NCBI RefSeq assembly: GCF_001908095.1
Contig: NZ_MKGR01000009.1
Coordinates: 1 to 64,000, forward strand
Direction: 5' to 3'
Length of the DNA stretch: 64,000 bases
From: Xenorhabdus thuongxuanensis
GTDB lineage: Bacteria > Pseudomonadota > Gammaproteobacteria > Enterobacterales > Enterobacteriaceae
This document shows positions 38,848 through 48,708 of this stretch, one piece after another. Within the stretch, counting starts at the first letter, position 1; every line of letters begins with the position of its first letter. The translations under genes and the position numbers were made by a program. The notes under the pieces are model-generated. The model was not told where the DNA came from. It worked only from the letters and a program-made list of their open reading frames with translations, and searched no databases.

Positions 38848-39054
38848 CTAATCGTCTTTGAATTCCAATATATCTCCCGGCTGACATTCTAAATATTGGC
38901 AAATGGCATTCAAGGTAGAAAATCGAATCCCCTTAATTTTTCCTGTTTTTAGCAAAGAAAGGTTCTGTTCAGTAATGCCAATAGCTTGTGCTAAATCTTT
39001 AGATTTAACTTTTCTTTTCGCCATAATCACATCCAGATTTATAAGAATTGCCAC
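38848..39054 (-). CDS. Cro/C1-type helix-turn-helix regulator paired with DUF2975 (YozG-like)
   Basis: This 68-residue DNA-binding protein is a single HTH: MAKRKVKSKDLAQAIGITEQNLSLLKTGKIKGIRFSTLNAICQYLECQPGDILEF. A GTG start at 39054 with AGGAGA closely upstream gives 68 residues; the ATG at residue 11 is the alternative. It starts 8 bases after the DUF2975 gene, so the two form one operon. Regulators of this YozG/YdaS-like small class commonly sit next to DUF2975 membrane proteins. The targets are unknown. Confidence 0.85.
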   Translation of the reverse strand: MAILINLDVIMAKRKVKSKDLAQAIGITEQNLSLLKTGKIKGIRFSTLNAICQYLECQPGDILEFKDD

Positions 39055-39062
39055 GGTATCTC

Positions 39063-39626
39063 CTATACAATGCTCTGATTTTCATCGTATATATCACATG
39101 CTTGGTAAAGAATACGTGAAATAATAGCCAGGCAAACTGAAATGAAAATAGCGACAAAATGACCGGTCGTTAAACTCAATGAGATAAGACGTTCACCTAC
39201 TGGTGCCCCAATTGTTAACCATAATGTTAATATAGGCTGACAAAGAATATCTAAAATACTCCATAAAATGACTCCCCAACCCGCATATTCCAAATATCTA
39301 ACCGTAGGTTTGGAAAAATAATCCCCTTTTCTATAATTACCAAACAACCGATGAAAAGCTAAAAAACTACCAATCAACGATAATAGTGGGATCGTCGATA
39401 TCAATATTCCTCCGGTTAATTTCCATGTAGTAAGCGTATCCCTGTTGAAACTGGACAATATTCTCTCAGTCAAAGAAAAACCTAATCCATATCTTCCCAA
39501 AATGAGTTTTGGATCCAGCCAACTAAAAATATTAATCACCATCATCAGAATAATAATTAACAAAGATAATTTAGACATCACCAAGCTGAGTGTTGTTATT
39601 CGTGTCAGTTTTTCAGAGGGCATCAT
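39063..39626 (-). CDS. DUF2975 family membrane protein
   Basis: This 187-residue integral membrane protein has four hydrophobic segments (about 14-36, 72-90, 115-135, 150-175). The family feature is a short hydrophilic loop FGNYRKGDYFSKPTVRYLEYAGW between helices two and three, followed by a third helix with WSILDILCQP. Function is unknown. Its neighbour encodes a small Cro-like regulator, a pairing seen in many bacteria, and suggests a two-gene sensing or immunity-like module. The gene is absent from this place in E. coli. Confidence 0.8.
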   Translation of the reverse strand: MMPSEKLTRITTLSLVMSKLSLLIIILMMVINIFSWLDPKLILGRYGLGFSLTERILSSFNRDTLTTWKLTGGILISTIPLLSLIGSFLAFHRLFGNYRKGDYFSKPTVRYLEYAGWGVILWSILDILCQPILTLWLTIGAPVGERLISLSLTTGHFVAIFISVCLAIISRILYQACDIYDENQSIV

Positions 39627-39927
39627 TCTTATATCTCACTATTTAACATGATCGAATTATAGATCTAAATTATCGTAAAACAATAATTTTTTCATCTAAA
39701 ACATGAATAAAATGATATGCAAAAACAAAAAAACATGGATAACTCCATGCTTTTAATGAGAAATCATTATATTTAATACCTGATATATCCAAGAGGTTTT
39801 TGATAGTAGATCACAGGGCAGAATTGGTGAAATAGCAATGTTATGCATTGTGTTTAAAATCAATTCTATGCTGTAGAAGCGAGTTTCATGACAAAGAAAA
39901 TAGTGTCACGGTAAAGCAATCAAGTAG
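39627..39927. other. gene-free stretch between DUF2975 and the SseB-like gene
   Basis: These are about 300 AT-rich bases with no convincing frame, repeat or RNA. Confidence 0.5.
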
Positions 39928-40356
39928 TTATTGATTAACAACCGGAATGGTATCACGAAGCCAACTCCCTAATTTTCGCTGATAAAAAGGTTGGGTATGA
40001 TGAATCAAGAAATGGCTGATGCCCCCTTCTTGTTCATCAAGTAAGCAAAAATCGACAGATTCATCTTCATCAAGATATTTGCAAGCCAGCTCACCAGCTT
40101 CTTGAATCAACAAATTAATCTCATTTTCTGCCAATGCCACACTGAATTCCAACCCAATTAATACATTGGGTTTTTCATCCACATTTTTATCATAGGCCAT
40201 AACTAAAAAAGCCTGCCGAACAGGTTTATGTTGTTTAAATAAGTCAATTAGTGACTCAATAAGCTGAGTCGGCTGTTCTTCTGGCTGACTTAGAGTAATA
40301 CGGCTCCCGCTAGGAACTTCTATTTCAGTAGCGATAGATCCATTTAATAAATTCAT
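39928..40356 (-). CDS. SseB C-terminal domain protein (N-terminal domain missing)
   Basis: This 142-residue protein aligns with the C-terminal half of enteric SseB (about 258 residues). Landmarks are SRITLSQPEEQPTQLIESLIDLFKQHKPVRQAFL near the start and ISHFLIHHTQPFYQRKLGSWLRD at the end. The N-terminal domain is absent: the ATG at 40356 has a good GGGGA ribosome site, and only 100 bases separate it from pepB. It may be a functional one-domain protein or a 5' deletion. E. coli sseB also lies immediately downstream of pepB, so the position is ancestral. In E. coli SseB's role is poorly defined. Confidence 0.75.
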   Translation of the reverse strand: MNLLNGSIATEIEVPSGSRITLSQPEEQPTQLIESLIDLFKQHKPVRQAFLVMAYDKNVDEKPNVLIGLEFSVALAENEINLLIQEAGELACKYLDEDESVDFCLLDEQEGGISHFLIHHTQPFYQRKLGSWLRDTIPVVNQ

Positions 40357-40413
40357 GAAAAATCCCCGAACATACTGTTTTAATTGAAGTTAAGATCATT
40401 AAAAAATTCAACA

Positions 40414-40437
40414 ATAGCTCCTCATAAGAAGAGCTAT
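40414..40437 (-). terminator. pepB: pepB terminator
   Basis: ATAGCTCTTCT and AGGAGCTAT pair, followed on the minus strand by TGTTGAATTTTTT. Confidence 0.7.
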
Positions 40438-40456
40438 GAAGAATAGTCATTTCAGT

Positions 40457-41752
40457 TTATTGCGCTTTTGTCAGCAATAAATTGGCAATAGTACGTACAC
40501 CATATCCCGTTGCACCCGCAGCCCATTGTTCAACAGAGGATTTACGGTAAGTTGCTGAACAGTCAATATGCACCCAACCTTTTTTGTAATTTTCTACAAA
40601 GTGTGACAAGAATGCTGCTGCGGTACTTGCTCCTGCCGAATGTGCCGGTGACGCAATGTTGTTCAGATCAGCAAAGTTGGATGGGAGCTGGCTACGATGG
40701 AATTCAGCCAGCGGTAAGCGCCAGAATAATTCATTTTCATTATCAGCCGCCGCCATTAAGTCAGATACCAGTTGATCATCAAAACCTAATATTGAGTGGT
40801 AATCATTTCCTACTGCTGTTTTCGCTGCACCAGTCAAGGTAGCAACATCAATAATAAGTTGTGCTTTTTCTGCACTGGCATCAATCAAACCATCAGCCAG
40901 AACCAGGCGCCCTTCCGCATCCGTGTTCATTACTTCAACAGTTTTGCCGTTACGGTAGTGTATGATATCGCCTAATTTGAAAGCATTACCACTCACCATA
41001 TTATCTGCGATGCTCAGGAACAGTTTTACACGATGTTTTAAACCACGGCTGATTGCCAGAGCCAGTGCTCCCGTTAGTGTCGCGGAGCCGCCCATATCTG
41101 ATTTCATCGAATCCATAAAATTAGAAGGTTTGATGCTGTATCCACCGGAATCGAAGGTAATACCTTTACCAACCAGGCAGGCAAAGACAGGCGCTTTTGC
41201 ATCTTTTGTTGGATTGAAATCTAATGCCAAGAACACGGGATCACGAGAAGAGCCACGGCCAACGGTATATACCCCCGCATATCCCTGTTCATGTAACTCG
41301 TCCCCTTTGACTATGCGATAGCTAACAGCATCACCCGCTACCCCGCGCAATAAATCAATAGCTCTTTGGGCAAGCTGTTCTGGCCCCAGATCTTCTGCCG
41401 GAAGGTTGATGGTATCACGCACCCAATCAATGAATTTGATCCGTCTTTCCAGCTCCTGTTTTTCCGCCGCAGGGAGTTGTGGCCATTCAATTGTGCGCAA
41501 TCCCTTAGGTGAACGGAAGCCCAGCCAAAATGACCAACTTTTTTCCAGATCCCAGCCATCACCCACTAAAGCAACATTGCGAATTCCTTGCCCGTCAATT
41601 TTACGCCCAGCACGTTGAATAGCACCCAGCTTGCCATTGCCTTGCAAATGGATTGTGATCCCCTGCTCACTTGAGCTAATTAGTGCTTTTTCACCCCAGC
41701 AAGCGTTAGCTGGCTCATAAGACAGTGTTATGGGCATGATTTGTTTTGTCAT
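40457..41752 (-). CDS. pepB: aminopeptidase B (leucyl aminopeptidase family M17)
   Basis: This 431-residue cytosolic hexameric metallopeptidase trims N-terminal residues and Cys-Gly-type peptides. The metal and catalytic residues are in [27 protein letters not shown] and [16 protein letters not shown], the last being the M17 signature NTDAEGRL. It starts [20 protein letters not shown] as PepB proteins do. It lies between iscX and the SseB-like gene, its position in enterics. Confidence 0.96.
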   Translation of the reverse strand: MTKQIMPITLSYEPANACWGEKALISSSEQGITIHLQGNGKLGAIQRAGRKIDGQGIRNVALVGDGWDLEKSWSFWLGFRSPKGLRTIEWPQLPAAEKQELERRIKFIDWVRDTINLPAEDLGPEQLAQRAIDLLRGVAGDAVSYRIVKGDELHEQGYAGVYTVGRGSSRDPVFLALDFNPTKDAKAPVFACLVGKGITFDSGGYSIKPSNFMDSMKSDMGGSATLTGALALAISRGLKHRVKLFLSIADNMVSGNAFKLGDIIHYRNGKTVEVMNTDAEGRLVLADGLIDASAEKAQLIIDVATLTGAAKTAVGNDYHSILGFDDQLVSDLMAAADNENELFWRLPLAEFHRSQLPSNFADLNNIASPAHSAGASTAAAFLSHFVENYKKGWVHIDCSATYRKSSVEQWAAGATGYGVRTIANLLLTKAQ

Positions 41753-41922
41753 TTTTTCTCACTTCTTATCTTATTTGTTCACTGTTTCACAGTGAGGGAT
41801 TATAAAAAAACTGGCGATTGCCAGTTTTCCACTAAATGCAGACTATGCCAAGCTATTGAGCAAGAATCGGTGAGATTGCATATTATTTTTTGCTCTGGTT
41901 TTTGTCTTGAGCAAATTGTCCA

Positions 41923-42117
41923 CTATTCATATTCATCCAGCCACACCAGTAGAATAGCTTCCAATATTTTTTCGTTGGATTTCTGTGGATCGTCATCAAA
42001 ACCATCCAGCTCACAAATCCATTCATGCATGTCGGTGAAACGCACTGTTTTTGGGTCTATATCAGGAAATTTATCATATAGTGCTTCGCCAATATCACGA
42101 CTGTCAGACCATTTCAT
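41923..42117 (-). CDS. iscX: iron-sulfur assembly protein IscX
   Basis: This 64-residue acidic protein binds IscS and iron and tunes the rate of cluster assembly. The sequence [40 protein letters not shown] matches the family nearly throughout. It is the last gene of the isc operon, 14 bases after fdx. Confidence 0.97.
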   Translation of the reverse strand: MKWSDSRDIGEALYDKFPDIDPKTVRFTDMHEWICELDGFDDDPQKSNEKILEAILLVWLDEYE

Positions 42118-42131
42118 TTTCTGTTCTCCTG

Positions 42132-42467
42132 TCAGTGTTCGCGTGCATGGTTAATGGTGTATTTGGGGATTTCAACGACTAAATCCTCATCGGCAACTTT
42201 GGCCTGACAGCTCAATCGGCTTTCAGGCTCCAATCCCCATGCTTTATCCAACATGTCATCTTCCAGTTCAGAGCTTTCTTCCAGTGAGTCAAAGCCTTCC
42301 CTGACAATACAGTGACAAGTAGTACACGCACAGGATTTTTCACAGGCATGTTCAATTTCAATACCATTACGTAATGCAACATCCAGAATGGATTCGCCTT
42401 CCTTCGCTTCCAATACTGCCCCTTCAGGACAAAGTTCGTTATGAGGTAAAAATACAATTTTAGGCAT
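42132..42467 (-). CDS. fdx: [2Fe-2S] ferredoxin of the Isc system
   Basis: This 111-residue electron carrier supplies electrons for cluster assembly. Cluster ligands are in [20 protein letters not shown] (Cys about 42, 48, 51) and near [19 protein letters not shown] (Cys about 87). Length matches E. coli Fdx. It starts 2 bases after hscA stops. Confidence 0.97.
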   Translation of the reverse strand: MPKIVFLPHNELCPEGAVLEAKEGESILDVALRNGIEIEHACEKSCACTTCHCIVREGFDSLEESSELEDDMLDKAWGLEPESRLSCQAKVADEDLVVEIPKYTINHAREH

Positions 42468-42469
42468 AA

Positions 42470-44317
42470 TTAAATCTCATCCACAGAATGACCCGCCAAA
42501 GCCCGGCGGATTGATGTGTCCATACGGCGCGCTGCAAATTCCTGCGTTTGCTTGTCCAATTGTTTTATTGCACTTTCAATCGCATCAGGGGAAGTTCCCT
42601 GAGCACTTTCAATTAATACTTGTACAGCGGCGTCAATAGCAGCCTGCTCTTCTTGACTCAGTAAATCCGCATCTTTTTCCAATGCACTAGTTAAACTTTC
42701 CAGCATTCGAGCTGCTTCTACTTTTTGTTCCGCTAATTTGCGTGCCTGAACATCTTCCTGTGCATTAGACATGGAGTCTTTGAGCATATGGGCAATTTCT
42801 TCATCCGACAAACCATAGGAAGGTTTCACCTGAATAGAAGCTTCAACACCCGTGGATTTTTCTAATGCACTGACGCTCAACAGGCCATCCGCATCAACCT
42901 GAAAGGTCACACGAATGTGTGCACCACCAGCCGGTAATGGTGGAAGACCACGCAGTGTGAAACGCGCCAGTGAACGGCAATCATTTACCAGTTCTCTCTC
43001 GCCTTGCACCACATGAATACTCATCGCACTTTGTCCATCTTTAAAAGTGGTAAATTCTTGCGCTTTGGCAACAGGGATAGTGGTATTACGTGGAATGACT
43101 TTTTCAACCAGCCCTCCCATTGTTTCCAAGCCAAGTGACAGCGGGATGACATCGAGTAACAGCATTTCGCTATCTGGTTTGTTACCCACCAGAATATCAG
43201 CCTGAATTGCAGCACCAACAGCTACCACTTTGTCTGGATCAATAGAAGTTAATGGCTCGCGGTCAAAGAACTCGCCCACCATGCTACGTACCAATGGTAC
43301 TCGCGTTGAACCACCAACCATGACGACCTGCAAAACCTCGTCAACTGTTACACCTGCATCTTTCAGCGCTCGACGGCAGGAGAGTAATGTGCGTTTGACC
43401 AAAGAGGAAATCAATTCGTTAAATTCGGTACGGGTAATACTGCCTTGCCAGTTAGCAATATCGATTTCTGCTCTATCAGCCTCACTCAAGGCAATTTTGG
43501 TTTGGGTAGCGGTATCCAGCAATTGACGCTGCAATCCGTGATCGTTATCACTGATCCCAGCCTGTTCACGTATCCAATTTGCTAACAGCGAATCAAAATC
43601 GTCACCGCCGAGGGCAGTATCTCCCCCTGTTGCCAGCACTTCAAACACCCCTCGGCTAAGGCGAAGAATAGAGACATCAAATGTTCCGCCACCAAGATCG
43701 TAAACGGCGATTATTCCCTCCTGACCGGAATCAAGACCATAAGCAATGGCTGCCGCAGTGGGTTCATTCAAGAGACGAAGAACATGTAAACCCGCTAAAC
43801 GAGCAGCATCTTTAGTGCCCTGACGCTGAGCATCATCGAAATAAGCAGGAACTGTTATCACAACACCATCAAGTTTACCATCCAAGGTTTCTTCTGCCCG
43901 TTGCACCAACGATTTCAATATCTCAGAAGAAACCTGAATAGGATCTACTAGCCCCGCCACGGTATTAATCAATGGCAAACCATTTTCACTGGCCTGGAAC
44001 TGGTATGGTAAGTTAGGATAACGCTGTTGAACGTCAGCCAAAGAGCGTCCCAGTAGCCGCTTAACTGAACTGATTGTATTGGCAGGATCAAACGCAGCCT
44101 GTTGACGCGCTTGCCAACCAACTAGAATCTCTTCTTTGCGGTACTGTACAACAGAAGGAAGTAAGTGGCGGTTATCACTGTCTGCCAATGTTTCCGCCTG
44201 ACCGCTACGGACGGTCGCAACCAGAGAGTGAGTTGTACCAAGATCAATCCCCGCAGCCAGTCGGCGCTGGTGCGGTGCAGCAGATAAACCCGGTTCGCTG
44301 ATTTGTAATAAAGCCAT
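42470..44317 (-). CDS. hscA: Hsc70-type chaperone HscA
   Basis: This 615-residue specialised Hsp70 drives cluster transfer from IscU in an ATP cycle with HscB. The ATPase domain (about 20-385) has [50 protein letters not shown] and [13 protein letters not shown]. The substrate domain starts [14 protein letters not shown], and a helical lid follows. It lies 123 bases after hscB, across a repeat-bearing spacer. Confidence 0.98.
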   Translation of the reverse strand: MALLQISEPGLSAAPHQRRLAAGIDLGTTHSLVATVRSGQAETLADSDNRHLLPSVVQYRKEEILVGWQARQQAAFDPANTISSVKRLLGRSLADVQQRYPNLPYQFQASENGLPLINTVAGLVDPIQVSSEILKSLVQRAEETLDGKLDGVVITVPAYFDDAQRQGTKDAARLAGLHVLRLLNEPTAAAIAYGLDSGQEGIIAVYDLGGGTFDVSILRLSRGVFEVLATGGDTALGGDDFDSLLANWIREQAGISDNDHGLQRQLLDTATQTKIALSEADRAEIDIANWQGSITRTEFNELISSLVKRTLLSCRRALKDAGVTVDEVLQVVMVGGSTRVPLVRSMVGEFFDREPLTSIDPDKVVAVGAAIQADILVGNKPDSEMLLLDVIPLSLGLETMGGLVEKVIPRNTTIPVAKAQEFTTFKDGQSAMSIHVVQGERELVNDCRSLARFTLRGLPPLPAGGAHIRVTFQVDADGLLSVSALEKSTGVEASIQVKPSYGLSDEEIAHMLKDSMSNAQEDVQARKLAEQKVEAARMLESLTSALEKDADLLSQEEQAAIDAAVQVLIESAQGTSPDAIESAIKQLDKQTQEFAARRMDTSIRRALAGHSVDEI

Positions 44318-44327
44318 ATGTGCCCCT

Positions 44328-44359
44328 ATAAATCTATATCAGCATAAATCTATATCAGC
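44328..44359. repeat. 16-bp tandem repeat in the hscB-hscA spacer
   Basis: ATAAATCTATATCAGC occurs twice without a gap (44328-44343 and 44344-44359). Looser ATTCAGC/TTCAACT-type copies continue to about 44440, so the whole spacer looks like a degraded repeat tract. Confidence 0.8.
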
Positions 44360-44440
44360 CGAAATTTATTCAACTGAAATCCATTCAGCCAAAAATCATT
44401 CTAAACAATACGATTCAGCTAAAAGTCAGTCAAAAGTCCG

Positions 44441-44962
44441 CTAAAAATCATCCAACAACCGCTCTTCCAGTTGGTCAACCTGCTGTTGCAATTTATCCAG
44501 AAAGCGTAACTTACGGACTGTATCGGCTGCAATTGACCATTCGGCAGCATTGAGTTGCTGTTCCATCTGCTCACTACGCGTTTTAATCATTTTATTCAAG
44601 CGAGATGAAAAATCGTTCAATGCTGTTTCTGAATCTGCACTATGCTCAATGGCATCAAGCTCTTCACGCAATTCCAACTGCTGCATCAAAAAAGCCGTAT
44701 CCTGCATCGTGTGCTGTTCATTAGATAGATCAAACCCTTGCTGAGACAGCATATATTCTGCGCGTTTCAGGGGGTGTTTTAGCGTCTGATAACCATCATT
44801 GATGGTAGCAGCTTGTCGGAGTGCCAGCGTTTTTTCACGTTCTGGCTGGCTGGCAAAACGATCAGGATGAAACTGGCGTTGCAATTCCTGATAACGGGTT
44901 GCCAATTGTTCGCGATCAATCGCATAACGTGAAGGCAGCCCAAATAAAGTAAAGTAGTCCAT
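44441..44962 (-). CDS. hscB: J-domain co-chaperone HscB
   Basis: This 173-residue J-protein delivers IscU to HscA. The J domain (about 1-75) has the HPD motif in [18 protein letters not shown]. The C-terminal three-helix bundle (about 85-173) contains [13 protein letters not shown]. Length matches E. coli (171). It follows iscA by 41 bases. Confidence 0.97.
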   Translation of the reverse strand: MDYFTLFGLPSRYAIDREQLATRYQELQRQFHPDRFASQPEREKTLALRQAATINDGYQTLKHPLKRAEYMLSQQGFDLSNEQHTMQDTAFLMQQLELREELDAIEHSADSETALNDFSSRLNKMIKTRSEQMEQQLNAAEWSIAADTVRKLRFLDKLQQQVDQLEERLLDDF

Positions 44963-45003
44963 AAGTTACTCTTAGTTTCGCAAAATGCGGGTCAAAAATG
45001 GGG

Positions 45004-45327
45004 TTAAACGTGGAAACTTTCTCCACAACCGCATTCGCTGGAAACATTGGGGTTGTTGAATTTAAAGCCTTCATTCAGACCTTCTTTAACAAAATCCAAC
45101 TCAGTACCATCAAGGTAAATAATGCTTTTATCATCAACGATGACTTTCACGCCCTTATCTTCAAAAACCTGATCTTCTTCATTTATTGCATCAGCAAATT
45201 CAATCACATATGCCATACCAGAGCAGCCGGATGTTCTCACTCCCAAGCGCAACCCGACACCTTTTCCTCGATTGGTGAGAAAAGCCAAAATACGTTGGGC
45301 TGCACTTTCTGTCAGGGAAATTGACAT
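45004..45327 (-). CDS. iscA: A-type iron-sulfur carrier IscA
   Basis: This 107-residue carrier delivers clusters to apo-proteins. The three conserved cysteines are in [19 protein letters not shown] (about 35) and [10 protein letters not shown] (about 99 and 101). The ATG at 45327 is chosen over the upstream start at 45378, because it gives [13 protein letters not shown], as in all family members, and a GAGG ribosome site is in front. It lies between iscU and hscB. Confidence 0.97.
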   Translation of the reverse strand: MSISLTESAAQRILAFLTNRGKGVGLRLGVRTSGCSGMAYVIEFADAINEEDQVFEDKGVKVIVDDKSIIYLDGTELDFVKEGLNEGFKFNNPNVSSECGCGESFHV

Positions 45328-45405
45328 ACAACACCTCACTTTAAAACCAGTAAAGGTGGATATTGCAGCAATATCCACCAGAATTATTTTCTTTTTGTGA
45401 AAAAG

Positions 45406-45792
45406 TTATTTGGCTTGGCGCTTGCTCTTGTAATCAGCAATAGCCGCTTTGATAGCATCTTCTGCCAAAATAGAACAATGGATTTTCACGGGTGGCAGTT
45501 CTAACTCTTCAGCAATCTGAGTGTTTTTAATTGCCTCAGCCTGTTCCAACGATTTACCTTTCATCCACTCTGTTACCAAAGAACTAGATGCAATTGCAGA
45601 GCCGCAGCCATAGGTTTTGAAACGTGCGTCTTCAATGATACCTTCATCGTTGACTTTGATTTGCAGTCGCATGACGTCACCACAAGCGGGTGCCCCTACC
45701 ATGCCACTACCCACTGTCGGATCTTCGTTATCGAATGAACCAACATTACGTGGGTTTTCATAGTGATCAATTACTTTGTCGCTGTAAGCCAT
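45406..45792 (-). CDS. iscU: iron-sulfur scaffold protein IscU
   Basis: This 128-residue scaffold builds nascent [2Fe-2S] clusters. Cluster ligands are in MVGAPACGDVMRLQI (Cys37), FKTYGCGSAIASSS (Cys63) and KIHCSILAEDAI (Cys106). The HscA recognition motif is the LPPVK in ELELPPVKIHC. Length is identical to E. coli. It lies 24 bases after iscS. Confidence 0.98.
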   Translation of the reverse strand: MAYSDKVIDHYENPRNVGSFDNEDPTVGSGMVGAPACGDVMRLQIKVNDEGIIEDARFKTYGCGSAIASSSLVTEWMKGKSLEQAEAIKNTQIAEELELPPVKIHCSILAEDAIKAAIADYKSKRQAK

Positions 45793-45816
45793 GTCGTTAC
45801 TCCTGAAACCGTCTGA

Positions 45817-47031
45817 TTAATGATGAGACCATTCGATGGTGCTAATATCCACACCCTGCTTGAACATTTCCCACAATGGAGAAAGATCACGCAAGTGGCC
45901 AATCGCGTTGTGAATCAACTTGATTGCATAGTCTATTTCTTCTTCTGTGGTAAAACGTCCCAAAGAAAAACGAATAGAACTGTGCGCCAGTTCATCATTC
46001 ATGCCCAATGCGCGCAGGACATAAGAAGGCTCCAGACTCGCTGAGGTACATGCCGAGCCAGAAGACACTGCCAGATCTTTCAATGACATCATCAATGACT
46101 CACCTTCAACATAATTGAAGCTGACATTCAGAATGTGTGGCGCTCCCTGTCCCAAATCACCATTCAGGTAAACTTCTTCAATATTTTTGATACCGTTCCA
46201 CAAACGCAGACGCAAACCACGCAAGCGTTCTGCCTCCGATTCCAGCTCTTCTTTCGCGATACGGTAAGCTTCGCCCATGCCAACAATCTGGTGAACAGGC
46301 AATGTACCTGAACGCATACCGCGTTCATGACCGCCGCCATGCTGTTGTGCTTCAATACGCACGCGAGGCTTACGACGAACATACAACGCACCAATTCCCA
46401 TCGGGCCATAAAGTTTATGGGCAGAAAAGGACATCAGATCAACTTTTAGCTGACTGAGGTCGATAGGTAATTTACCAACACTTTGGGTTGCATCAACATG
46501 GAAAATAATGCCACGACTGCGGCATAATTCACCAATGGTCATGATATCCTGAACAATACCAATTTCGTTGTTGACATGCATGATGGAAACCAGAATTGTG
46601 TCTTCACGCAGGGTAGCTTCCAACTCTTTCAGATCAATCAGGCCGTTGCTCATTGGCGCCAGATAAGTGATCTCAAAGCCTTCGCGCTCCAACTGGCGGC
46701 AAGTATCTAAAACCGCTTTATGCTCAGTTTTGCTGGTGATAATGTGCTTGCCTTTCTTCTGATAAAATTTTGCAGCACCTTTAATGGCCAGGTTATCTGA
46801 TTCTGTCGCACCTGAAGTGAACACAATTTCACGCGGATCCGCGCCAACTAAGTCAGCAATTTGATTGCGCGCAATATCAACCGCTTCTTCAGCCTGCCAA
46901 CCAAAACGGTGTGAACGGGAAGCTGGGTTACCGAAGACTCCGTCAATAGTCAAATAGTTCATCATCTTTTCAGCAACACGTGGATCGACCGGTGTTGTTG
47001 CTGAATAGTCCAAATAAATGGGTAATTTCAT
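45817..47031 (-). CDS. iscS: cysteine desulfurase IscS
   Basis: This 404-residue PLP enzyme takes sulfur from cysteine for clusters and tRNA thiolation. It has [17 protein letters not shown], the PLP lysine in [20 protein letters not shown] (about 206), and the active-site cysteine in [22 protein letters not shown] (about 328). Length matches E. coli. It is second in the isc operon, 62 bases after iscR. Confidence 0.98.
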   Translation of the reverse strand: MKLPIYLDYSATTPVDPRVAEKMMNYLTIDGVFGNPASRSHRFGWQAEEAVDIARNQIADLVGADPREIVFTSGATESDNLAIKGAAKFYQKKGKHIITSKTEHKAVLDTCRQLEREGFEITYLAPMSNGLIDLKELEATLREDTILVSIMHVNNEIGIVQDIMTIGELCRSRGIIFHVDATQSVGKLPIDLSQLKVDLMSFSAHKLYGPMGIGALYVRRKPRVRIEAQQHGGGHERGMRSGTLPVHQIVGMGEAYRIAKEELESEAERLRGLRLRLWNGIKNIEEVYLNGDLGQGAPHILNVSFNYVEGESLMMSLKDLAVSSGSACTSASLEPSYVLRALGMNDELAHSSIRFSLGRFTTEEEIDYAIKLIHNAIGHLRDLSPLWEMFKQGVDISTIEWSHH

Positions 47032-47093
47032 TGCTCACATGCTCCGTAAGACACTTTGAATACTTTCATTGCCACACAAGTATTTGCCGCAAG

Positions 47094-47594
47094 TTACGCA
47101 CGCAGATTAACGTTAATCGTCTCTTGAAGTCTGCCGTTAGGGCCAGGGGTACGGCGCTTATCGCTATCTTGCCGATCAGCAACATCCAATACTTCTTGGT
47201 TATTTACTAATTCTTCTAAACTGATGCTACTCAGGAAGCTCGTGATGCGATCACTCAGGTCACGCCACAAGGCATGAGTCAAACACCGATCGCCGCCTTG
47301 ACAACCTTCTCGGCCCTGACAACGAGTGGCATCAACAGACTCATCAACAGCGGAAATCACTTCGGCAACGAAAATTTTACCGGCATCTCTGCCCAACAAA
47401 TAACCGCCACCTGGACCACGGACGCTAGAAACCAGACCATTTTTACGCAGGCGGGAAAACAACTGTTCAAGATAGGAAAGGGAAATTCCCTGACGTTCAG
47501 AAATATCGGCTAACGGCACCGGTCCTTCTTGTGAATGCAACGCCACATCTAACATGGCTGTTACCGCATAACGTCCTTTTGATGTCAGTCTCAT
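47094..47594 (-). CDS. iscR: [2Fe-2S]-sensing regulator IscR
   Basis: This 166-residue Rrf2-family repressor has an N-terminal winged helix ([21 protein letters not shown], then [19 protein letters not shown]). Cluster cysteines are in [23 protein letters not shown] (about 92, 98, 104). With a cluster it represses the isc operon, so it provides feedback on the genes below it. Two type 1 operators lie 39-88 bases upstream of its ATG. Confidence 0.98.
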   Translation of the reverse strand: MRLTSKGRYAVTAMLDVALHSQEGPVPLADISERQGISLSYLEQLFSRLRKNGLVSSVRGPGGGYLLGRDAGKIFVAEVISAVDESVDATRCQGREGCQGGDRCLTHALWRDLSDRITSFLSSISLEELVNNQEVLDVADRQDSDKRRTPGPNGRLQETINVNLRA

Positions 47595-47632
47595 AACAAA
47601 AACTCCATGGTGAAATATGGGTAAATTGTGGC

Positions 47633-47682
47633 ATTCCCGAGTATTTTAGTCAACTATTTAACCGAGTAATTTACTCAACTAT
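47633..47682 (-). promoter_or_regulatory. iscR: two IscR type 1 operators upstream of iscR
   Basis: Read on the minus strand, ATAGTTGACTAAAATACTCGGGAAT (47633-47657, given here as the two half-sites ATAGTTGACT and TACTCGGGAAT) fits the known type 1 pattern. A second, similar site (ATAGTTGAGTAAATTACTCG...) fills 47658-47682. Paired operators at iscR underlie autorepression by holo-IscR in E. coli. Confidence 0.75.
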
Positions 47683-47845
47683 TATTTGGCTGCTTTTCAC
47701 TTTTTTCACTTGACTATCCCTGCGGTTTTCCTAACTGCTTTCCACAATTGTCCAATTACATATTGTCCAGTTACATTGTATTTTCCAGCGACCGCTTCCT
47801 GTTACTTCCTGCTACAGTTTTAACTGTACACTTCTCACTATCAGT

Positions 47846-48583
47846 TTATTTTTTAGCCCACTTTTCCATAGACGTCAGTATACCACGCAAGATGTTCAGC
47901 TCTTGGGTTTCTGGCCGGGCACGGGTATAAAAACGTCTTAATTTATTCATTATCTGACCCGGATGCGCTTCGCGAATAAAACCAGACTCTTTCAATACCT
48001 GTTCAAAGTGCTGATAAAAACGCTCCATATCTTCGATAGGTGGATATTCTACTTCTTCGTGCTCTGGAGATATTGCCTCTTCTAATTGCTCTTGAGTTGC
48101 AAGGTATGCCATACGAATTTCATAGCTAACCAACTGAACCGCCATAGCCAAATTCAACGAACCATATTCTGGGTTAGTTGGGATATAGAGGTGATAATTA
48201 CATTTCTGTAACTCTTCGTTAGTCAAACCTACACGTTCACGACCAAAAACAATAGCAACTGGAGAGTGGCTGACGGTTTCGACACAACGTTCACCACATT
48301 CACGAGGCTCAACCATCGGCCAAGACAGAGTTCGGGAGCGAGCACTGGTTCCAATGACCAACTCACATCCAGCCAATGCCTCATCCAGAGAATTCACAAT
48401 CGTTGCATTGCCGATAACATCACTTGCACCGGCTGAAAGTGCGATAGCATGAGAATCAGGTTGGACAAGCGGATTCACCAGATACAGATTGGTCAATCCC
48501 ATTGTTTTCATGGCTCTAGCGGTTGATCCCATGTTCCCCGTATGGGAGGTTTCTACCAGAATAATGCGGATATTCTCTAACAT
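47846..48583 (-). CDS. trmJ: tRNA/rRNA 2'-O-methyltransferase TrmJ
   Basis: This SPOUT-family methyltransferase of 245 residues modifies position 32 of tRNAs. The fold begins [26 protein letters not shown], the knot region contains [11 protein letters not shown] and [45 protein letters not shown], and the C-terminal helical tail follows. The ATG at 48583 gives the family start [11 protein letters not shown]; a start at 48637 would add 18 unconserved residues. It lies upstream of iscR and divergent from suhB, as in enterics. Confidence 0.95.
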   Translation of the reverse strand: MLENIRIILVETSHTGNMGSTARAMKTMGLTNLYLVNPLVQPDSHAIALSAGASDVIGNATIVNSLDEALAGCELVIGTSARSRTLSWPMVEPRECGERCVETVSHSPVAIVFGRERVGLTNEELQKCNYHLYIPTNPEYGSLNLAMAVQLVSYEIRMAYLATQEQLEEAISPEHEEVEYPPIEDMERFYQHFEQVLKESGFIREAHPGQIMNKLRRFYTRARPETQELNILRGILTSMEKWAKK

Positions 48584-48639
48584 GACGGCTTTTAAATTCA
48601 GTATAAGAGCCGAATATCTTAACACAGCATTAGTCATTT

Positions 48640-48665
48640 TGACGAACTACTGCTATAATGCGCGC
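48640..48665 (+). promoter_or_regulatory. suhB: suhB promoter (extended -10)
   Basis: TGCTATAATG near 48650-48660 is an extended -10 element followed by GCGCGCC about 50 bases before the suhB ATG. The -35 hexamer is poor, which suits an extended -10 promoter. Confidence 0.5.
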
Positions 48666-48708
48666 CAATTTATTTCCCGTTCTTTAAAATTCTGGTGGAA
48701 GATACCCC

